Origin: an uncultured Eubacteriales bacterium
Lineage (GTDB): Bacteria; Bacillota; Clostridia; Peptostreptococcales; Anaerovoracaceae
DNA length: 64,000 nucleotides
Assembly: GCA_902786855.1 (NCBI GenBank)
Contig: CADAEH010000004.1
Coordinates: forward strand, 124,001 to 188,000
Reading direction: 5' to 3'
Shown here: piece by piece, positions 23,250 through 32,758 of the stretch
Layout: each line of letters begins with the position of its first letter
Numbering within the stretch: position 1 is the stretch's first letter
Notes under the pieces: generated by a model
The model's database searches: none
What the model was told of the DNA's origin: nothing
Seen by the model: only the letters and a program-made list of their open reading frames with translations
Position numbers and translations under genes: made by a program

Positions 23250-25967
23250 ATGGAAAAGCAAAAAGAAATAAAAAAAATCAGCATTACATCTGTAACTTTG
23301 ACATATCTGATCATTGCCGCAGTAGTATCTGCGGTACTGATCATGTCTTCGTATTGTGCTATCCAGTTCAGGTCAATTTCAAATGAGAGTGCCGGCTTGA
23401 TAAGTCGGTTTGAAGAGACCTATAAATTCATGAAGGGCAAGGAGTCCGCTACTTCCGCTGAGATAGAGAATGATTTTTGCGTCTCTGCGAGACTTACAGC
23501 ATCTGCCCTAAGAACAAAAGCCGATAAACTGGAACCCGGTAAATACGGAAACGGATGGATCATAAGAAAAATAGGTGATGCAGTTGCTTTTCCCGATGAT
23601 TTCTCTTATGATATCACTCTTTCAGGTTCTGATCTCCCGAAAGATTATTCAATAAAAGTAATAAGCGATACAGAAGTTTCATGCGCTAAGATACGGGGAA
23701 AATACTATTATGTCGAGTTTGAACCTGTGTCAAAGGAAGAAACCATAATAGACAATGGAGTCAACTATCAGAAGGCACTCAACAATATCGCTGATGCTAC
23801 GGGATATGATTTTATAAGTCTGAAATCAGATAAAAAAGGTGATTATACTATCACCGCTGCAACAGGGAAATACGCAGACTTCGACAAGTCATCTGAACTC
23901 AGACTCAATGGCTTTCTCAGCACAATAAGTGATACCGGATCAGATACAGATAAGTCCCATACAACTGACTCAAAACTGATGAAGATCAACGGGAAAAGCT
24001 GCATAGTGTTCGGGACAAAAGAATTCGACATAAAATATGTGCCTGATGATGCAGCGGTAATGCTGGTCCCATTGCATAATATGCTTTTGCGCGCACTGGC
24101 ATTCACTATGGCACTGCTTTTTCTGATTATGATCATGTGTCTGCCGCTGGCTATCTGGCTGATATCGATATTCAGAAGACTTTCATGCGGATATTTTACC
24201 GATGAACAGTTAAGCAGCTACAGCTATGAAACAGTCAGAAGAAAAGTAATGATCATCGTTGCCATCTGCACGATCACTGCTTTTGCAGGAGCTGTTTTTA
24301 CTACGTCACTTGACAGTGTATTTCTGCGGACATCCCGAGGTACTTCTACGCTCAAAGAGTATTTCAACAGGATCGATGATGACAAAGAGCGTACTGATAT
24401 ACAATGGGAAGGCAGCCAGAACCGATATATAGAAAATGCTAAGAGACTTGCTTATCTTATTGACAATAACAGAGAGCTGCAGAACGAAAAATGGCTCGAG
24501 GAGGCATCCGGGATCATTGATGCCGACTACATCATGATATTCGATGAAAACGGTGATGAGCTGATATCCAACTCGCAGTATAAACGCATCTCACTCAATG
24601 ACCGAAAGAATCCGGAAATGGCGGATTTCAGCCGTCTGCTTAATGGCGTTGAAAACATATCACATGCAGGCGTAGAAGACGAGGTAACCGGACTGACGCG
24701 CGACTATCATGGCATATGCCTCAGATACGTTTCTGACGATGATTATTATGGCGCAATGCTCATAGCTGTTGATCCGGAAGAACATACATGGGTACGTTTC
24801 AGCAATGCTAACAGCGTTGCGGCAACCATGGCGCCGGAAAATGGATTTATTATTGGTATCGATCCTAAGACAGGCGTCGCAAATGTTGCAAGCAGCAAAA
24901 AAATGTCAGGCAGCAGACTGAAAAAATCTGAGAGAGATGGCTCTTTTCTCGGGTTCATCAAAGTTGATCGAAAACCATATTTTGCTATTTCCTCGTCACA
25001 TGATGATAAGTATTATTACTATGGCGTCAGCGAAAAAGATATGATGGAACATAACTTGTTATTTGCAGCATGCTATGCATTGCTATGCTTCCTGATTATA
25101 AGAATACTGTCCGACATGCTGATCAAGAGAAGCCCATATAAGTCTGATGAAGCTGAAATAATCGACAGCTACACTAAGAAGAAACTTGATAAATTATCTG
25201 CTTTTATACAGAAAGCAGCACAGAAAAACGACAGACTCCTCAGGCTCAACGATGATAAGCTTAACAGGGAAATGACAAAAGACTATTATTACAGAAATGT
25301 CACTCCGGAACGTGAAGCCTTATCGGCATCCGAACTGCTGTTGTTCTTATTCGCTTTAGGCGTAGGAATAATCGTACTTGCCAGGAATATGTCCGCAGAC
25401 AAAGGTCAGACAGTCATTGGTTTTCTGTTTACCGGAAAGTGGACACATGGTCTGAATATATTCTCGCTTGCGGCGATATTCTTCCTTTTCTGCATGTTGT
25501 TCCTGTTCCTCGCCCTTTTGAAAGCAATATCAGCTGTATTGGATACTGTACTGAGCAAGAGAGCTTTGACGATCAGTTCGCTGGTCATGAACATATTGTT
25601 CTACGCCTCAGTCATTGCTTTTATATTTATTTCATTAGGATGTCTGGGTGTAAATGCAAAGGCACTTATTGCATTGGCAGGATTTGTCGGGCTGGCTGTC
25701 AGCATGAGTTTCAGAGATATTATCAGTGATGTTCTGGCAGGCATTATGATCATTACAAGCCGGACATTCGAGGTCGGAGACTATATTGAGATAAGAGACG
25801 CAAGCTCCGGTACTGTCAGAAGAATGGGACTCAGAAAGACAGAATTGATTTCAGATAATGGAAAGACATTTTCTATACGTAACAGTCAGATCAGCAAGGT
25901 CACAAATCATTCTCGCATGGCTGAAAAGCCAAAAACAGAAAAACCGAAAAAGGATAAATCAAGTTAA
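23250..25967 (+). CDS. Large sensor-MscS fusion membrane protein
   Basis: A 905-residue protein. It has an N-terminal membrane helix (about 12-32), an extracytoplasmic block of about 240 residues, two helices (about 282-308 and 330-352), a second outside block to about 590, then five or more helices. The last 110 residues carry the pore and beta-domain pattern of MscS channels: ALIALAGFVGLAVSMSFRD, FEVGDYIEIRDASSGTVRR, then IRNSQISKVTN. The usual C-terminal alpha-beta vestibule is missing; the protein ends in a Lys/Pro tail soon after. The outside blocks resemble ligand-sensing (Cache-like) arrangements, by inference. It may be a gated osmotic or ligand-responsive channel. Confidence 0.75.
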   Translation: MEKQKEIKKISITSVTLTYLIIAAVVSAVLIMSSYCAIQFRSISNESAGLISRFEETYKFMKGKESATSAEIENDFCVSARLTASALRTKADKLEPGKYGNGWIIRKIGDAVAFPDDFSYDITLSGSDLPKDYSIKVISDTEVSCAKIRGKYYYVEFEPVSKEETIIDNGVNYQKALNNIADATGYDFISLKSDKKGDYTITAATGKYADFDKSSELRLNGFLSTISDTGSDTDKSHTTDSKLMKINGKSCIVFGTKEFDIKYVPDDAAVMLVPLHNMLLRALAFTMALLFLIMIMCLPLAIWLISIFRRLSCGYFTDEQLSSYSYETVRRKVMIIVAICTITAFAGAVFTTSLDSVFLRTSRGTSTLKEYFNRIDDDKERTDIQWEGSQNRYIENAKRLAYLIDNNRELQNEKWLEEASGIIDADYIMIFDENGDELISNSQYKRISLNDRKNPEMADFSRLLNGVENISHAGVEDEVTGLTRDYHGICLRYVSDDDYYGAMLIAVDPEEHTWVRFSNANSVAATMAPENGFIIGIDPKTGVANVASSKKMSGSRLKKSERDGSFLGFIKVDRKPYFAISSSHDDKYYYYGVSEKDMMEHNLLFAACYALLCFLIIRILSDMLIKRSPYKSDEAEIIDSYTKKKLDKLSAFIQKAAQKNDRLLRLNDDKLNREMTKDYYYRNVTPEREALSASELLLFLFALGVGIIVLARNMSADKGQTVIGFLFTGKWTHGLNIFSLAAIFFLFCMLFLFLALLKAISAVLDTVLSKRALTISSLVMNILFYASVIAFIFISLGCLGVNAKALIALAGFVGLAVSMSFRDIISDVLAGIMIITSRTFEVGDYIEIRDASSGTVRRMGLRKTELISDNGKTFSIRNSQISKVTNHSRMAEKPKTEKPKKDKSS

Positions 25968-26012
25968 AAAATCAATTCATATACAGATTATGAGCAACTA
26001 AGGAGGAAAACA

Positions 26013-26468
26013 ATGGATCTGAATGAAAGATTTGAAGAAGTATCAGCTAAGATGGATGAGCTCAAAGCTAAAGCAGAAAAGGCATCCCGTGAGGTAAAAG
26101 AATCCTGGAATGAGGGCATTGCCAATTTTAAGTCTGATATGGCATTCACCATGGAAAGCATTAATGAGGTTGCCGATGAAGCAGAGATGAAGCACGACCA
26201 GAAGGTTGAAGAACATATCGATAAAATAGAGACAAAGAGAGATGAAAGGCTTGAGAAACGCAGAGAAAAGGTCTATGCTCTCAGAGACAGGATCAACGAG
26301 CTTGCTCAGGATGTAAGCAAAGCCGATCAGGAAGAGTTTATCCTCGATCTCCTTGATTATGCGGATGAATGCCAGGCAACTGCAGTGTATATGGCAGAGG
26401 AGGCAGCTGTTGCATACAAGACTGCAGCTCAGGAGATAGTAAAATATAACGAGAAATACGGCAGATAA
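26013..26468 (+). CDS. Coiled-coil hypothetical protein
   Basis: A 151-residue, highly charged, almost entirely helical protein rich in Lys and Glu (for example KIETKRDERLEKRREKVY) with heptad-like spacing. ATG 26013 follows AAGGAGGAAAAC, a strong site. There is no signal or membrane helix. It resembles phasin-like or stress-type coiled-coil proteins only in general character, so no function is assigned. It lies 45 bases after the MscS fusion and ends at a terminator. Confidence 0.55.
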   Translation: MDLNERFEEVSAKMDELKAKAEKASREVKESWNEGIANFKSDMAFTMESINEVADEAEMKHDQKVEEHIDKIETKRDERLEKRREKVYALRDRINELAQDVSKADQEEFILDLLDYADECQATAVYMAEEAAVAYKTAAQEIVKYNEKYGR

Positions 26469-26496
26469 GATATACTGCACATTACCTGGTCCGGGA

Positions 26497-26530
26497 AAGC
26501 CTCTGATCATAACGGTCAGAGGCTTGTTTA
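26497..26530 (+). terminator. Terminator
   Basis: AAGCCTCTGA and TCAGAGGCTT form a perfect 10-bp stem with a 9-base loop, followed by GTTTA. Confidence 0.75.
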
Positions 26531-26603
26531 GATCCTTCCGATTGCTATACAAGCAATATCGCTATACAATTATCCCTGACAACAGTAAAGGACAACAATT
26601 GCT

Positions 26604-27675
26604 ATGAAGTATTATGTAGATGTTAACGCGATGCCTGGAGGTAAAGGCACACAGGATTCACCATTCAGCACCATTCAGGCGGCAGCAGATATCGCCCTGC
26701 CGGGAGATGAAGTTATAGTATTGCCTGGTATATACAGAGAAAATGGATGGCATATGGACTGCGCGTGTGTGCAATGACATTTTTACTGAGCGCAATCCTT
26801 ATGCAACAAGAGTCAGCGGGGACTGGTTCATGGCAGAATTTATCGCACATACAGGTGATGTTTTCCTGAATGGTAAATCGATGTATGAAGCGGATTCCGT
26901 AGAGGCCGTAAAGGCTGCAGTACCGTCATCAGCCTCATGGGATAAGGCATTTTCTGTATATCAGTGGTATGCAGTGCAGGGCGGGAATGGGCTGGTTTCA
27001 GTTGGAAGGGGTACTGACAACGGTGCTGTGACTCTCAGTTCACCTCGTTACACACCGTATCACATACCTCATCGTACTGAGATCGCGGGCTTCATGACAT
27101 TCCTTCATGGGGATGACAGATTCTATAATAATATCTTTATACAGAAGCCTGTAAGACCTGTAATGAATACGTTGGTGAACATCATGAGCAGTGACAATGC
27201 TGCATGGGATGAATGCAATATCCTGACCGGAACCTTTGTGTTTGACGATTATCAAAACTTTGAGGAGTGGGATCGGGAGTTCGAAGGATACTGCGGAATG
27301 GGCTCTCCGGCCAGTGACAGATATTATATCCCGCTGCCTGTATGGTCAGCAGGCAATATCTATTACAATGGGGCAAAGCCTTGGAAAAAGGAAATGGGGG
27401 CAGTTGTTGACATCGAACAGGATATCAGGATCAGAGTGGAAGAATGCGAAGACGGATGGTATCTCAGGACAAATCTCGGAGATGTGGATCAGCCGGATGC
27501 ACCTGCTTTTGTTGATACTGATCTTCTCGGAATGGCTTTCGAACCTGAGCAGAAGTTCGAGAATCCGGACGGTACACCGATCGCCTTTGATACAGATTAT
27601 TTTGGATGCAAAAGGATGAAAGTAATTGCCGGTCCATTTGCAGACATCAGTGATTCAGCAAAGAAACTGTGGTAA
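26604..27675 (+). pseudogene. Decayed right-handed beta-helix (DUF1565-type) protein gene
   Basis: The first frame, from ATG 26604, reads MKYYVDVNAMPGGKGTQDSP and then IQAAADIALPGDEVIVLPG, the classic DUF1565 opening. It stops at about 26777. A second frame continues at about 26743 with IWTARVCNDIFTERNPYA and ends with FEPEQKFENPDGTPI and the closing PFADISDSAKKLW, the C-terminus of the same large polysaccharide-active family. The part in between is far shorter than an intact gene. At least one deletion near 26745 changes frame, and a second in-frame loss removes most of the beta-helix (around 27045-27140). The 310-residue second frame is unlikely to be functional. Confidence 0.75.
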
Positions 27676-27783
27676 TGCGCTATCAATACATGACAGTATA
27701 AATCCATACTTTGTGATATACTGAATAAAAGTCATACATAGACAATAGAAAAATGACAGAACTGTCAGCAATTGTGTTTAGAG

Positions 27784-28947
27784 ATGAAAAAACTGGATAA
27801 ATATTACAATAAAGAATATTCTTTGAAATCAATATACGTGGTCAAGACCGCGCTGATGATATTTGTTTTGGGCTGGGTGGTCTATTACCTTGGAGGAAAA
27901 CTGGGCGGTGCCGTCTCCTTCGTATCGGCTGTGTTCAAACCGCTTGTACTTGGTCTGGTATTTACATATCTGTTCAGCCCGCTTGTAAGGATACTCGAAA
28001 AAAAGCTATTCGGTTCGATGAAAAACCGGACCGGCAGAAGGGCAGCCGCTGTGATCCTTACTTTTACCATTATTATAGCGGTATTCGGTTTTGTCTTCGG
28101 TATAATTGCATTTACAGTAAGCAAGAGTCTGACTTCATTCAATCCTGCACAGATAAAAGATTATGTTGTCCTCCTGAGTGATCAGTTTGCCAGATTCTGG
28201 ACAACGATCGAAAAGCAGCTTTCAAGTATGAACATTAATCTCGGCAGTGCGGGAGATAAGCTTGGCAGGATATTCAACGGTGTCAGATCCGGAGCTTCTA
28301 CATTGCTGTTTGCGTTTATATTCGCAGCGTACTTTCTTCTTGATGAGAGAATATTCGCTTACTGGGGCGGTGTTCTTGATACATTCACAAGTGAAAAGAC
28401 GAGAGCGAAGCTCCACCAGTTTGCAGAGGATGCTGACAGAGTGTTCTCTGGATATATAAGAGGTCAGGCTATGGATGCCTGTTTAGTAGGTGTGCTGGTC
28501 TCCATTACACTTCTTATAGCAGGTGTTCCTTATGCAGTAGTAATAGGCATACTTACCGGAATCGGAAATCTGGTGCCTTATGTGGGACCTGTAGTTGGAT
28601 TCGGTTCGCTCATAATAGTGTGCCTGGCTGAAAGCTCACTCAGCGATCTGCTTATAGGTGCAATAATACTTGTTGCTGTGATGTTCATTGACGGAAATGT
28701 CATCAATCCGAGAATGCTCAGCAGCAAGGTTGAAGTACATCCTGTACTGGTGATCGTTGCTCTGCTTGCCGGTGGTAAGATAGGCGGCGTTGTAGGAATG
28801 CTTGTGGCAGTACCTGTTGCAGCACTGCTCAAGCTGCAGTTTGAAAAATTCGTAGAAATAAGGAAAAACTCAAAAGCGCGAAACCATCCGGATGCTCAGG
28901 ATAAAACTCCTGACAGCATGAAAAACACAGAGGTGGACATAACATGA
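27784..28947 (+). CDS. AI-2E family transporter-like permease
   Basis: A 387-residue polytopic membrane protein of the PerM/AI-2E exporter family. Hydrophobic segments near residues 19-38, 45-66, 85-112 and 165-182 precede a helical cytoplasmic block. A conserved C-terminal hydrophobic half follows, with GIGNLVPYVGPVVGFG and the VKVHP-like box SKVEVHPVLVIVALLAGGKI. Members export small molecules or work as Na+/H+ antiporters, so the substrate is unknown. ATG 27784 is used because the alternative TTG 27772 has no ribosome site either; initiation looks weak. The stop overlaps the next ATG (ATGA), implying coupling. Confidence 0.82.
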   Translation: MKKLDKYYNKEYSLKSIYVVKTALMIFVLGWVVYYLGGKLGGAVSFVSAVFKPLVLGLVFTYLFSPLVRILEKKLFGSMKNRTGRRAAAVILTFTIIIAVFGFVFGIIAFTVSKSLTSFNPAQIKDYVVLLSDQFARFWTTIEKQLSSMNINLGSAGDKLGRIFNGVRSGASTLLFAFIFAAYFLLDERIFAYWGGVLDTFTSEKTRAKLHQFAEDADRVFSGYIRGQAMDACLVGVLVSITLLIAGVPYAVVIGILTGIGNLVPYVGPVVGFGSLIIVCLAESSLSDLLIGAIILVAVMFIDGNVINPRMLSSKVEVHPVLVIVALLAGGKIGGVVGMLVAVPVAALLKLQFEKFVEIRKNSKARNHPDAQDKTPDSMKNTEVDIT

Positions 28948-29549
28948 GAACACCGTATTATGAAAGTACGATGCACAAGCAGATAAGAGAAAAACGTGAG
29001 AACCGCAAAGAGAGGATCAAAAGCGATCTTGAACTCTACGGTAGCGAAGTGCTCAGATCTGAAGAGATGAGCAGAGCTTTTGAGCAGACACACCATAAGT
29101 GGTCTACTGTCGGGGAGCATACTTTCAGGGTAGCGTTTTCCAGTGTTATGATCTGCTATGCGTTAAGAAAACTGAATATAAAGGTAAGTATACCGGCAGT
29201 TGTGATCGGATCTCTGTGCCATGATCTGGGGATACTCGGACGATATGAAAAGTTTTCTTCTGAAAAAGAGTGCAGCATAGAGCATCCAAAAGAGTCTGTA
29301 GCTGTAGCCAGGGAGCTTATTGATGAACTACCGGAAAAAACCGAGGACATTATCGAACGTCATATGTGGCCGGCCGGACAGAGCAAAGCGCCTAACTCGA
29401 TAGAGGGGGCTGTGGTATCTGTTGCTGATAAATACAATGCTGTAAAAGATATTATCAAAGGCAGTGAAGTAAATCATACCGGCGTGAAAAAATACGTTCA
29501 GGATGAGAGAGAAAAAATCAGAGAAGGGATAAAAGATCTGGTGAAATAA
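28944..29549 (+). CDS. HD-domain protein
   Basis: A 201-residue protein with a charged N-terminal helix and an HD hydrolase core: H59 in GEHTFRVAF, H93-D94 in LCHDLGILG, then HPKES and ERHMWP as further metal ligands and D-containing VADKYNA. The pattern is close to metal-dependent nucleotide phosphohydrolases. Its ATG overlaps the stop of the upstream permease gene, so the two proteins are made together and may work on the same molecule. The substrate is unknown. Confidence 0.78.
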   Translation: MRTPYYESTMHKQIREKRENRKERIKSDLELYGSEVLRSEEMSRAFEQTHHKWSTVGEHTFRVAFSSVMICYALRKLNIKVSIPAVVIGSLCHDLGILGRYEKFSSEKECSIEHPKESVAVARELIDELPEKTEDIIERHMWPAGQSKAPNSIEGAVVSVADKYNAVKDIIKGSEVNHTGVKKYVQDEREKIREGIKDLVK

Positions 29550-29564
29550 CTGTGAGAAAAAGAG

Positions 29565-29592
29565 ACTGGAGATGGGGGCTTCCAGTATTTTG
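29565..29592 (+). terminator. Possible terminator
   Basis: ACTGGA and TCCAGT form a short stem with a G-rich loop, followed by ATTTTG. The short stem makes this only a fair call. Confidence 0.4.
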
Positions 29593-29617
29593 ATCAATAG
29601 TAGTAATGGAGACATAT

Positions 29618-30970
29618 ATGCAAAAGAAACCTATCACTAACAAGCTGCTCTGGATCTTTGCGGTAGGCCAGTTCGGGTGGAGCCTTCTTTCAGGCATCGT
29701 GGCCAACTGGATGGTTTACTATTATACCGGCAGTCCTGATGCTCAGAATCCTAATACAGGTATTTTTGCTTCGGGTATCACTCAGCATCCGATCCTTTTC
29801 AAGCTGACGCTTTTCGGCCTCGTTCTTGCTGTAGGACGTATATTTGATGCAGTCACAGACCCTTTGATCGCAGGGTGGTCGGACCGTTCAAAATTCAAGG
29901 GAGGGCGGCGTATCCCATTCATGCGTGCGATCGCAATACCGTTCGCGCTGGTCACTATCGGACTTTTCACATTGCCTCAGACAGGCAGTGTGGTCGTCAA
30001 TGATATCATACTTTTTGTACTGCTGATCACGTTCTACCTGTTTATGACGGTATTCTGCACTCCATACAACGCCCTTATAGCGGAACTCGGAGACACGCAG
30101 GAGCATCGTATCAATGTTTCCACATACATCTCATTCACATTCATCGCAGGTCAGTCCATTTCATTTATGCTGCCTAACGTAGCCGGGATGCTGCAAGGTG
30201 CTGCAGGTCAGGCAGGTTCTGTAAGGCTCGCTGTAGCGATCATGGCTGCTGTAGCATGCATTGCGATGCTTGTTCCGTCCCTTTATATCAAGGAACGTGA
30301 TTACCTTGAGGCGAAGCCGAGCGAGACAAAAGCATTCTCATCCTTACTCAAGACGTTCCAGAATCGTCAGTTCCGTCGTTTTGTATGCAGTGACGTTATC
30401 TATTTCTTTGCTCTGACCTTGTTCCAGACAGGTCTCGCATTCTATGAGACCAAGCTGATGGGCATAGAGGATACATGGACATTCGTACTGACAGCAACGA
30501 TGACGGCTATAAGTGTATGCCTGTATCCTATCGTCAATAAACTGGCGCCTAAGACAGGAAAGAAAAAACTTATCATTACGGGATTCTTTGGTTACGCACT
30601 GGTATTCCTTATCACATTCCTGTGCGGCAAGGGACTTTACTGGGGATTCATAGTTGCAGTCTGTGCCGCAGTTCCTATGGCTATTCTGGGAATATTGCCT
30701 CAGGCATGCGTAGCTGACGTGGCAGAACTCAGCCGTCTTGAGACAGGTGAAGACCGGAGCGGAATGTTCTTTGCAGCACGCACTTTTGCGTTCAAGATGG
30801 GGCAGGCTATCGCAATGGTGGTATTCACATCCATAACTGTTTCAGGAACACCGGCAAGCTATCGTGCCACAGCTGCAGTTGCTTTCGTAACATGTGTAAC
30901 AGGTGCATGCCTTTTCTTCCTGTACAATGAAAAAATGATACTTGCAAAAATCGAAGAACTCAAAAAATGA
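29618..30970 (+). CDS. GPH/MFS-family sugar:cation symporter-like transporter
   Basis: A 450-residue transporter with about 12 hydrophobic segments. The hallmark of the glycoside-pentoside-hexuronide (MelB-like) group is visible after helix 2: RIFDAVTDPLIAGWSDRSK, and the loop GGRRIPFM. ATG 29618 is chosen over 29606 because GGAGAC lies 6 bases upstream of it. Members couple sugar uptake to H+ or Na+. No sugar-metabolic gene is adjacent, so the substrate cannot be guessed. Confidence 0.85.
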   Translation: MQKKPITNKLLWIFAVGQFGWSLLSGIVANWMVYYYTGSPDAQNPNTGIFASGITQHPILFKLTLFGLVLAVGRIFDAVTDPLIAGWSDRSKFKGGRRIPFMRAIAIPFALVTIGLFTLPQTGSVVVNDIILFVLLITFYLFMTVFCTPYNALIAELGDTQEHRINVSTYISFTFIAGQSISFMLPNVAGMLQGAAGQAGSVRLAVAIMAAVACIAMLVPSLYIKERDYLEAKPSETKAFSSLLKTFQNRQFRRFVCSDVIYFFALTLFQTGLAFYETKLMGIEDTWTFVLTATMTAISVCLYPIVNKLAPKTGKKKLIITGFFGYALVFLITFLCGKGLYWGFIVAVCAAVPMAILGILPQACVADVAELSRLETGEDRSGMFFAARTFAFKMGQAIAMVVFTSITVSGTPASYRATAAVAFVTCVTGACLFFLYNEKMILAKIEELKK

Positions 30971-31009
30971 TCATATCAGAGCATTTTACATGCCGATCAA
31001 GCATGGAAC

Positions 31010-31038
31010 TATACAAATGACAGATAAAGAAGTATAAT
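31010..31038 (+). promoter_or_regulatory. Promoter of the molybdenum operon
   Basis: TATACA and TATAAT with 17-base spacing. The transcript would start near 31045 and carry a leader of about 95 bases. Confidence 0.5.
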
Positions 31039-31066
31039 TTTAAAAGATACCTGACCTGTATAAGCT

Positions 31067-31085
31067 GGCGCCGGAGCTCGGCGCC
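31067..31085 (+). promoter_or_regulatory. GC-rich hairpin in the leader of the molybdenum operon
   Basis: GGCGCC (31067-31072) and GGCGCC (31080-31085) pair around GGAGCTC and are followed by TGTTGTTTG. It lies between promoter and ribosome site (AAGGAGGTG, 31127-31135). It is too short to be a complete Moco riboswitch as I know it; it might be an attenuator or an operator half. Confidence 0.4.
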
Positions 31086-31141
31086 TGTTGTTTGCAAACC
31101 GATTTGTTATCGATAATAAATCACTCAAGGAGGTGAATGCC

Positions 31142-32098
31142 ATGAAATACGGTGCTGTTATCGTAGCAGCTGGGATGACGGATCGCTTGAAGCGATACAA
31201 GCAGCTTATGAATATAAGCAGCAAAAGTATCGCCGAAAGAGTTATTGTCAACTTTAAAAGGGCCGGCATCGAGGATATCATAATGATCACAGGTCATAAC
31301 GCCGATAAGCTGGAAAAGGCACTTAAGAATTTTGACATTACGTTTATAAGGAACCTCGATTACGAAACATCACAGATGTTTGATTCAGCAAAGCTGGGAC
31401 TTGAGCGACTTGCGGACAGATGCGACAGAGTTTTCTTTACTCCGGTAGATATTCCTTTTTTTACAGACCGGACAGTCACACTGGAAATGCAGATGATGGA
31501 CGAGTTCCCGTCTGCAAGTGTCATAGTACCTGTATATGATGGCAAGGGCGGGCATCCTGTCCTGATCGACACAAAAATACTTCCGGATATTCTTTCATAT
31601 TCCGGTGACCGTGGTATGAGAGGTGCGATTGCTTCACTCCCGGAAGGAATTGTCCTGAGAGCCAGTGTTGATGATGAAGGAGCCGCTGCAGGTACCGCAG
31701 CCGAAGATGATTATCAGAGGCTGGTCGATCTCCACAACGACCGGATAATGCATCCGGAGATAAAACTGATGTTTTCAAGCACTACCAGATTTTTCGGACC
31801 CGGAACTGTCTGTCTCCTCAAAGAGATAGAGAAGTGCGGCAATGTAAGGGACGCCTGTGAAAAATGCGGGTTTTCCTATAGTAAAGGCTGGACGATAATA
31901 AACAACTGCGAGGAAAAATTCGGTTATTCAGTAGTTGAAAGACAAGCGGGAGGACAGGAAGGAGGTATGGCCAGAGTTACTGAAAAAGGTCGTGATCTGT
32001 TATCTGTATATGATGTACTGGAAAATGAACTGACTGCTCTGGCTGAAGAAAGATTCCGTGAACTGATGAAAAAATACCATTTGACCTGTGAGGAATGA
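31142..32098 (+). CDS. MocA-like nucleotidyltransferase fused to a ModE-type winged helix
   Basis: A 318-residue two-domain protein. Residues 1-205 are an NTP-transferase of the MobA/MocA group (VIVAAGMTDRLKRYKQLM at the N-terminus, PVDIPF, GHPVLI), which attach CMP or GMP to molybdopterin. Residues 212-300 are a ModE N-terminal type winged helix: MFSSTTRFFGPG, LLKEIEKCGNVRDACEKCG, YSKGWTIINNCE. The fusion couples cofactor modification to DNA binding, so it may regulate this operon. ATG 31142 has AAGGAGGTG in ideal position. It is the first gene of a tight row of maturation and molybdate-transport genes. Confidence 0.82.
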   Translation: MKYGAVIVAAGMTDRLKRYKQLMNISSKSIAERVIVNFKRAGIEDIIMITGHNADKLEKALKNFDITFIRNLDYETSQMFDSAKLGLERLADRCDRVFFTPVDIPFFTDRTVTLEMQMMDEFPSASVIVPVYDGKGGHPVLIDTKILPDILSYSGDRGMRGAIASLPEGIVLRASVDDEGAAAGTAAEDDYQRLVDLHNDRIMHPEIKLMFSSTTRFFGPGTVCLLKEIEKCGNVRDACEKCGFSYSKGWTIINNCEEKFGYSVVERQAGGQEGGMARVTEKGRDLLSVYDVLENELTALAEERFRELMKKYHLTCEE

Positions 32099-32101
32099 AC
32101 A

Positions 32102-32728
32102 GTGAAGCTCCTGATCGTAAGACATGGTGAACCTGAGGGGAATGAAAGAGGAAAAAGATTCCTCGGCACATATGATGCTGCTTTATCAGACATTGGCCTT
32201 GAGCAGGCATATAATGCCGGCAAACTGATCGCAGAAAGAGTAGCATGTCATGATGTCAGTATCGTGTCCAGCCCTCTGATCAGAAGCATGCAGACGGCGT
32301 CAGCTATAAGAGAATGTCTCGGATGCGGACCTGCACGTATCGATCCGCGTCTCAGTGAGATAGATATGGGCAAATGGAACGGGAAGCTGTTCGATGATAT
32401 ACGTGACGAATACCCGGAAGAGTTTTATGCCAGAGGCAGAGACCTGTGGAATTATAAAGCTCCGGGAGGAGAGAATTTTGCAGAGACAGGTGCAAGGTTC
32501 AAAGCTGCGATGGAAAGCATTATCAATGAATCACCGGATGACAGTATACTGATCGTCGTCTCACATGCAGGTGCTATTCGCGCAGGCCTGAGTCTTATGA
32601 CAGATACTCCTTTCCGGATATGGATGAAGAGAAGCATTCCTTATGCCGGCATATTGCAGGTCGAAATAAAAGACGATCATTTCTGTTTCCCGGAAAAGGC
32701 ATGGACTTACCGGAAACCAGACAGATGA
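32102..32728 (+). CDS. Histidine-phosphatase (phosphoglycerate mutase-like) family protein
   Basis: A 208-residue protein with GTG start three bases after the upstream stop. RHGEPEGN at residues 7-14 supplies the catalytic histidine H8. The other conserved points are LSEIDMGKWNG and VVSHAGAIRAG with the second histidine. Members remove phosphate from many small molecules. Its place inside the molybdenum operon suggests a role in cofactor metabolism, but cobalamin-type (CobC) phosphatases look similar. The specific substrate is not visible. Confidence 0.8.
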   Translation: MKLLIVRHGEPEGNERGKRFLGTYDAALSDIGLEQAYNAGKLIAERVACHDVSIVSSPLIRSMQTASAIRECLGCGPARIDPRLSEIDMGKWNGKLFDDIRDEYPEEFYARGRDLWNYKAPGGENFAETGARFKAAMESIINESPDDSILIVVSHAGAIRAGLSLMTDTPFRIWMKRSIPYAGILQVEIKDDHFCFPEKAWTYRKPDR

Positions 32729-32758
32729 TTGATCTGCATAAAGATCAAAGGTGAGAAT

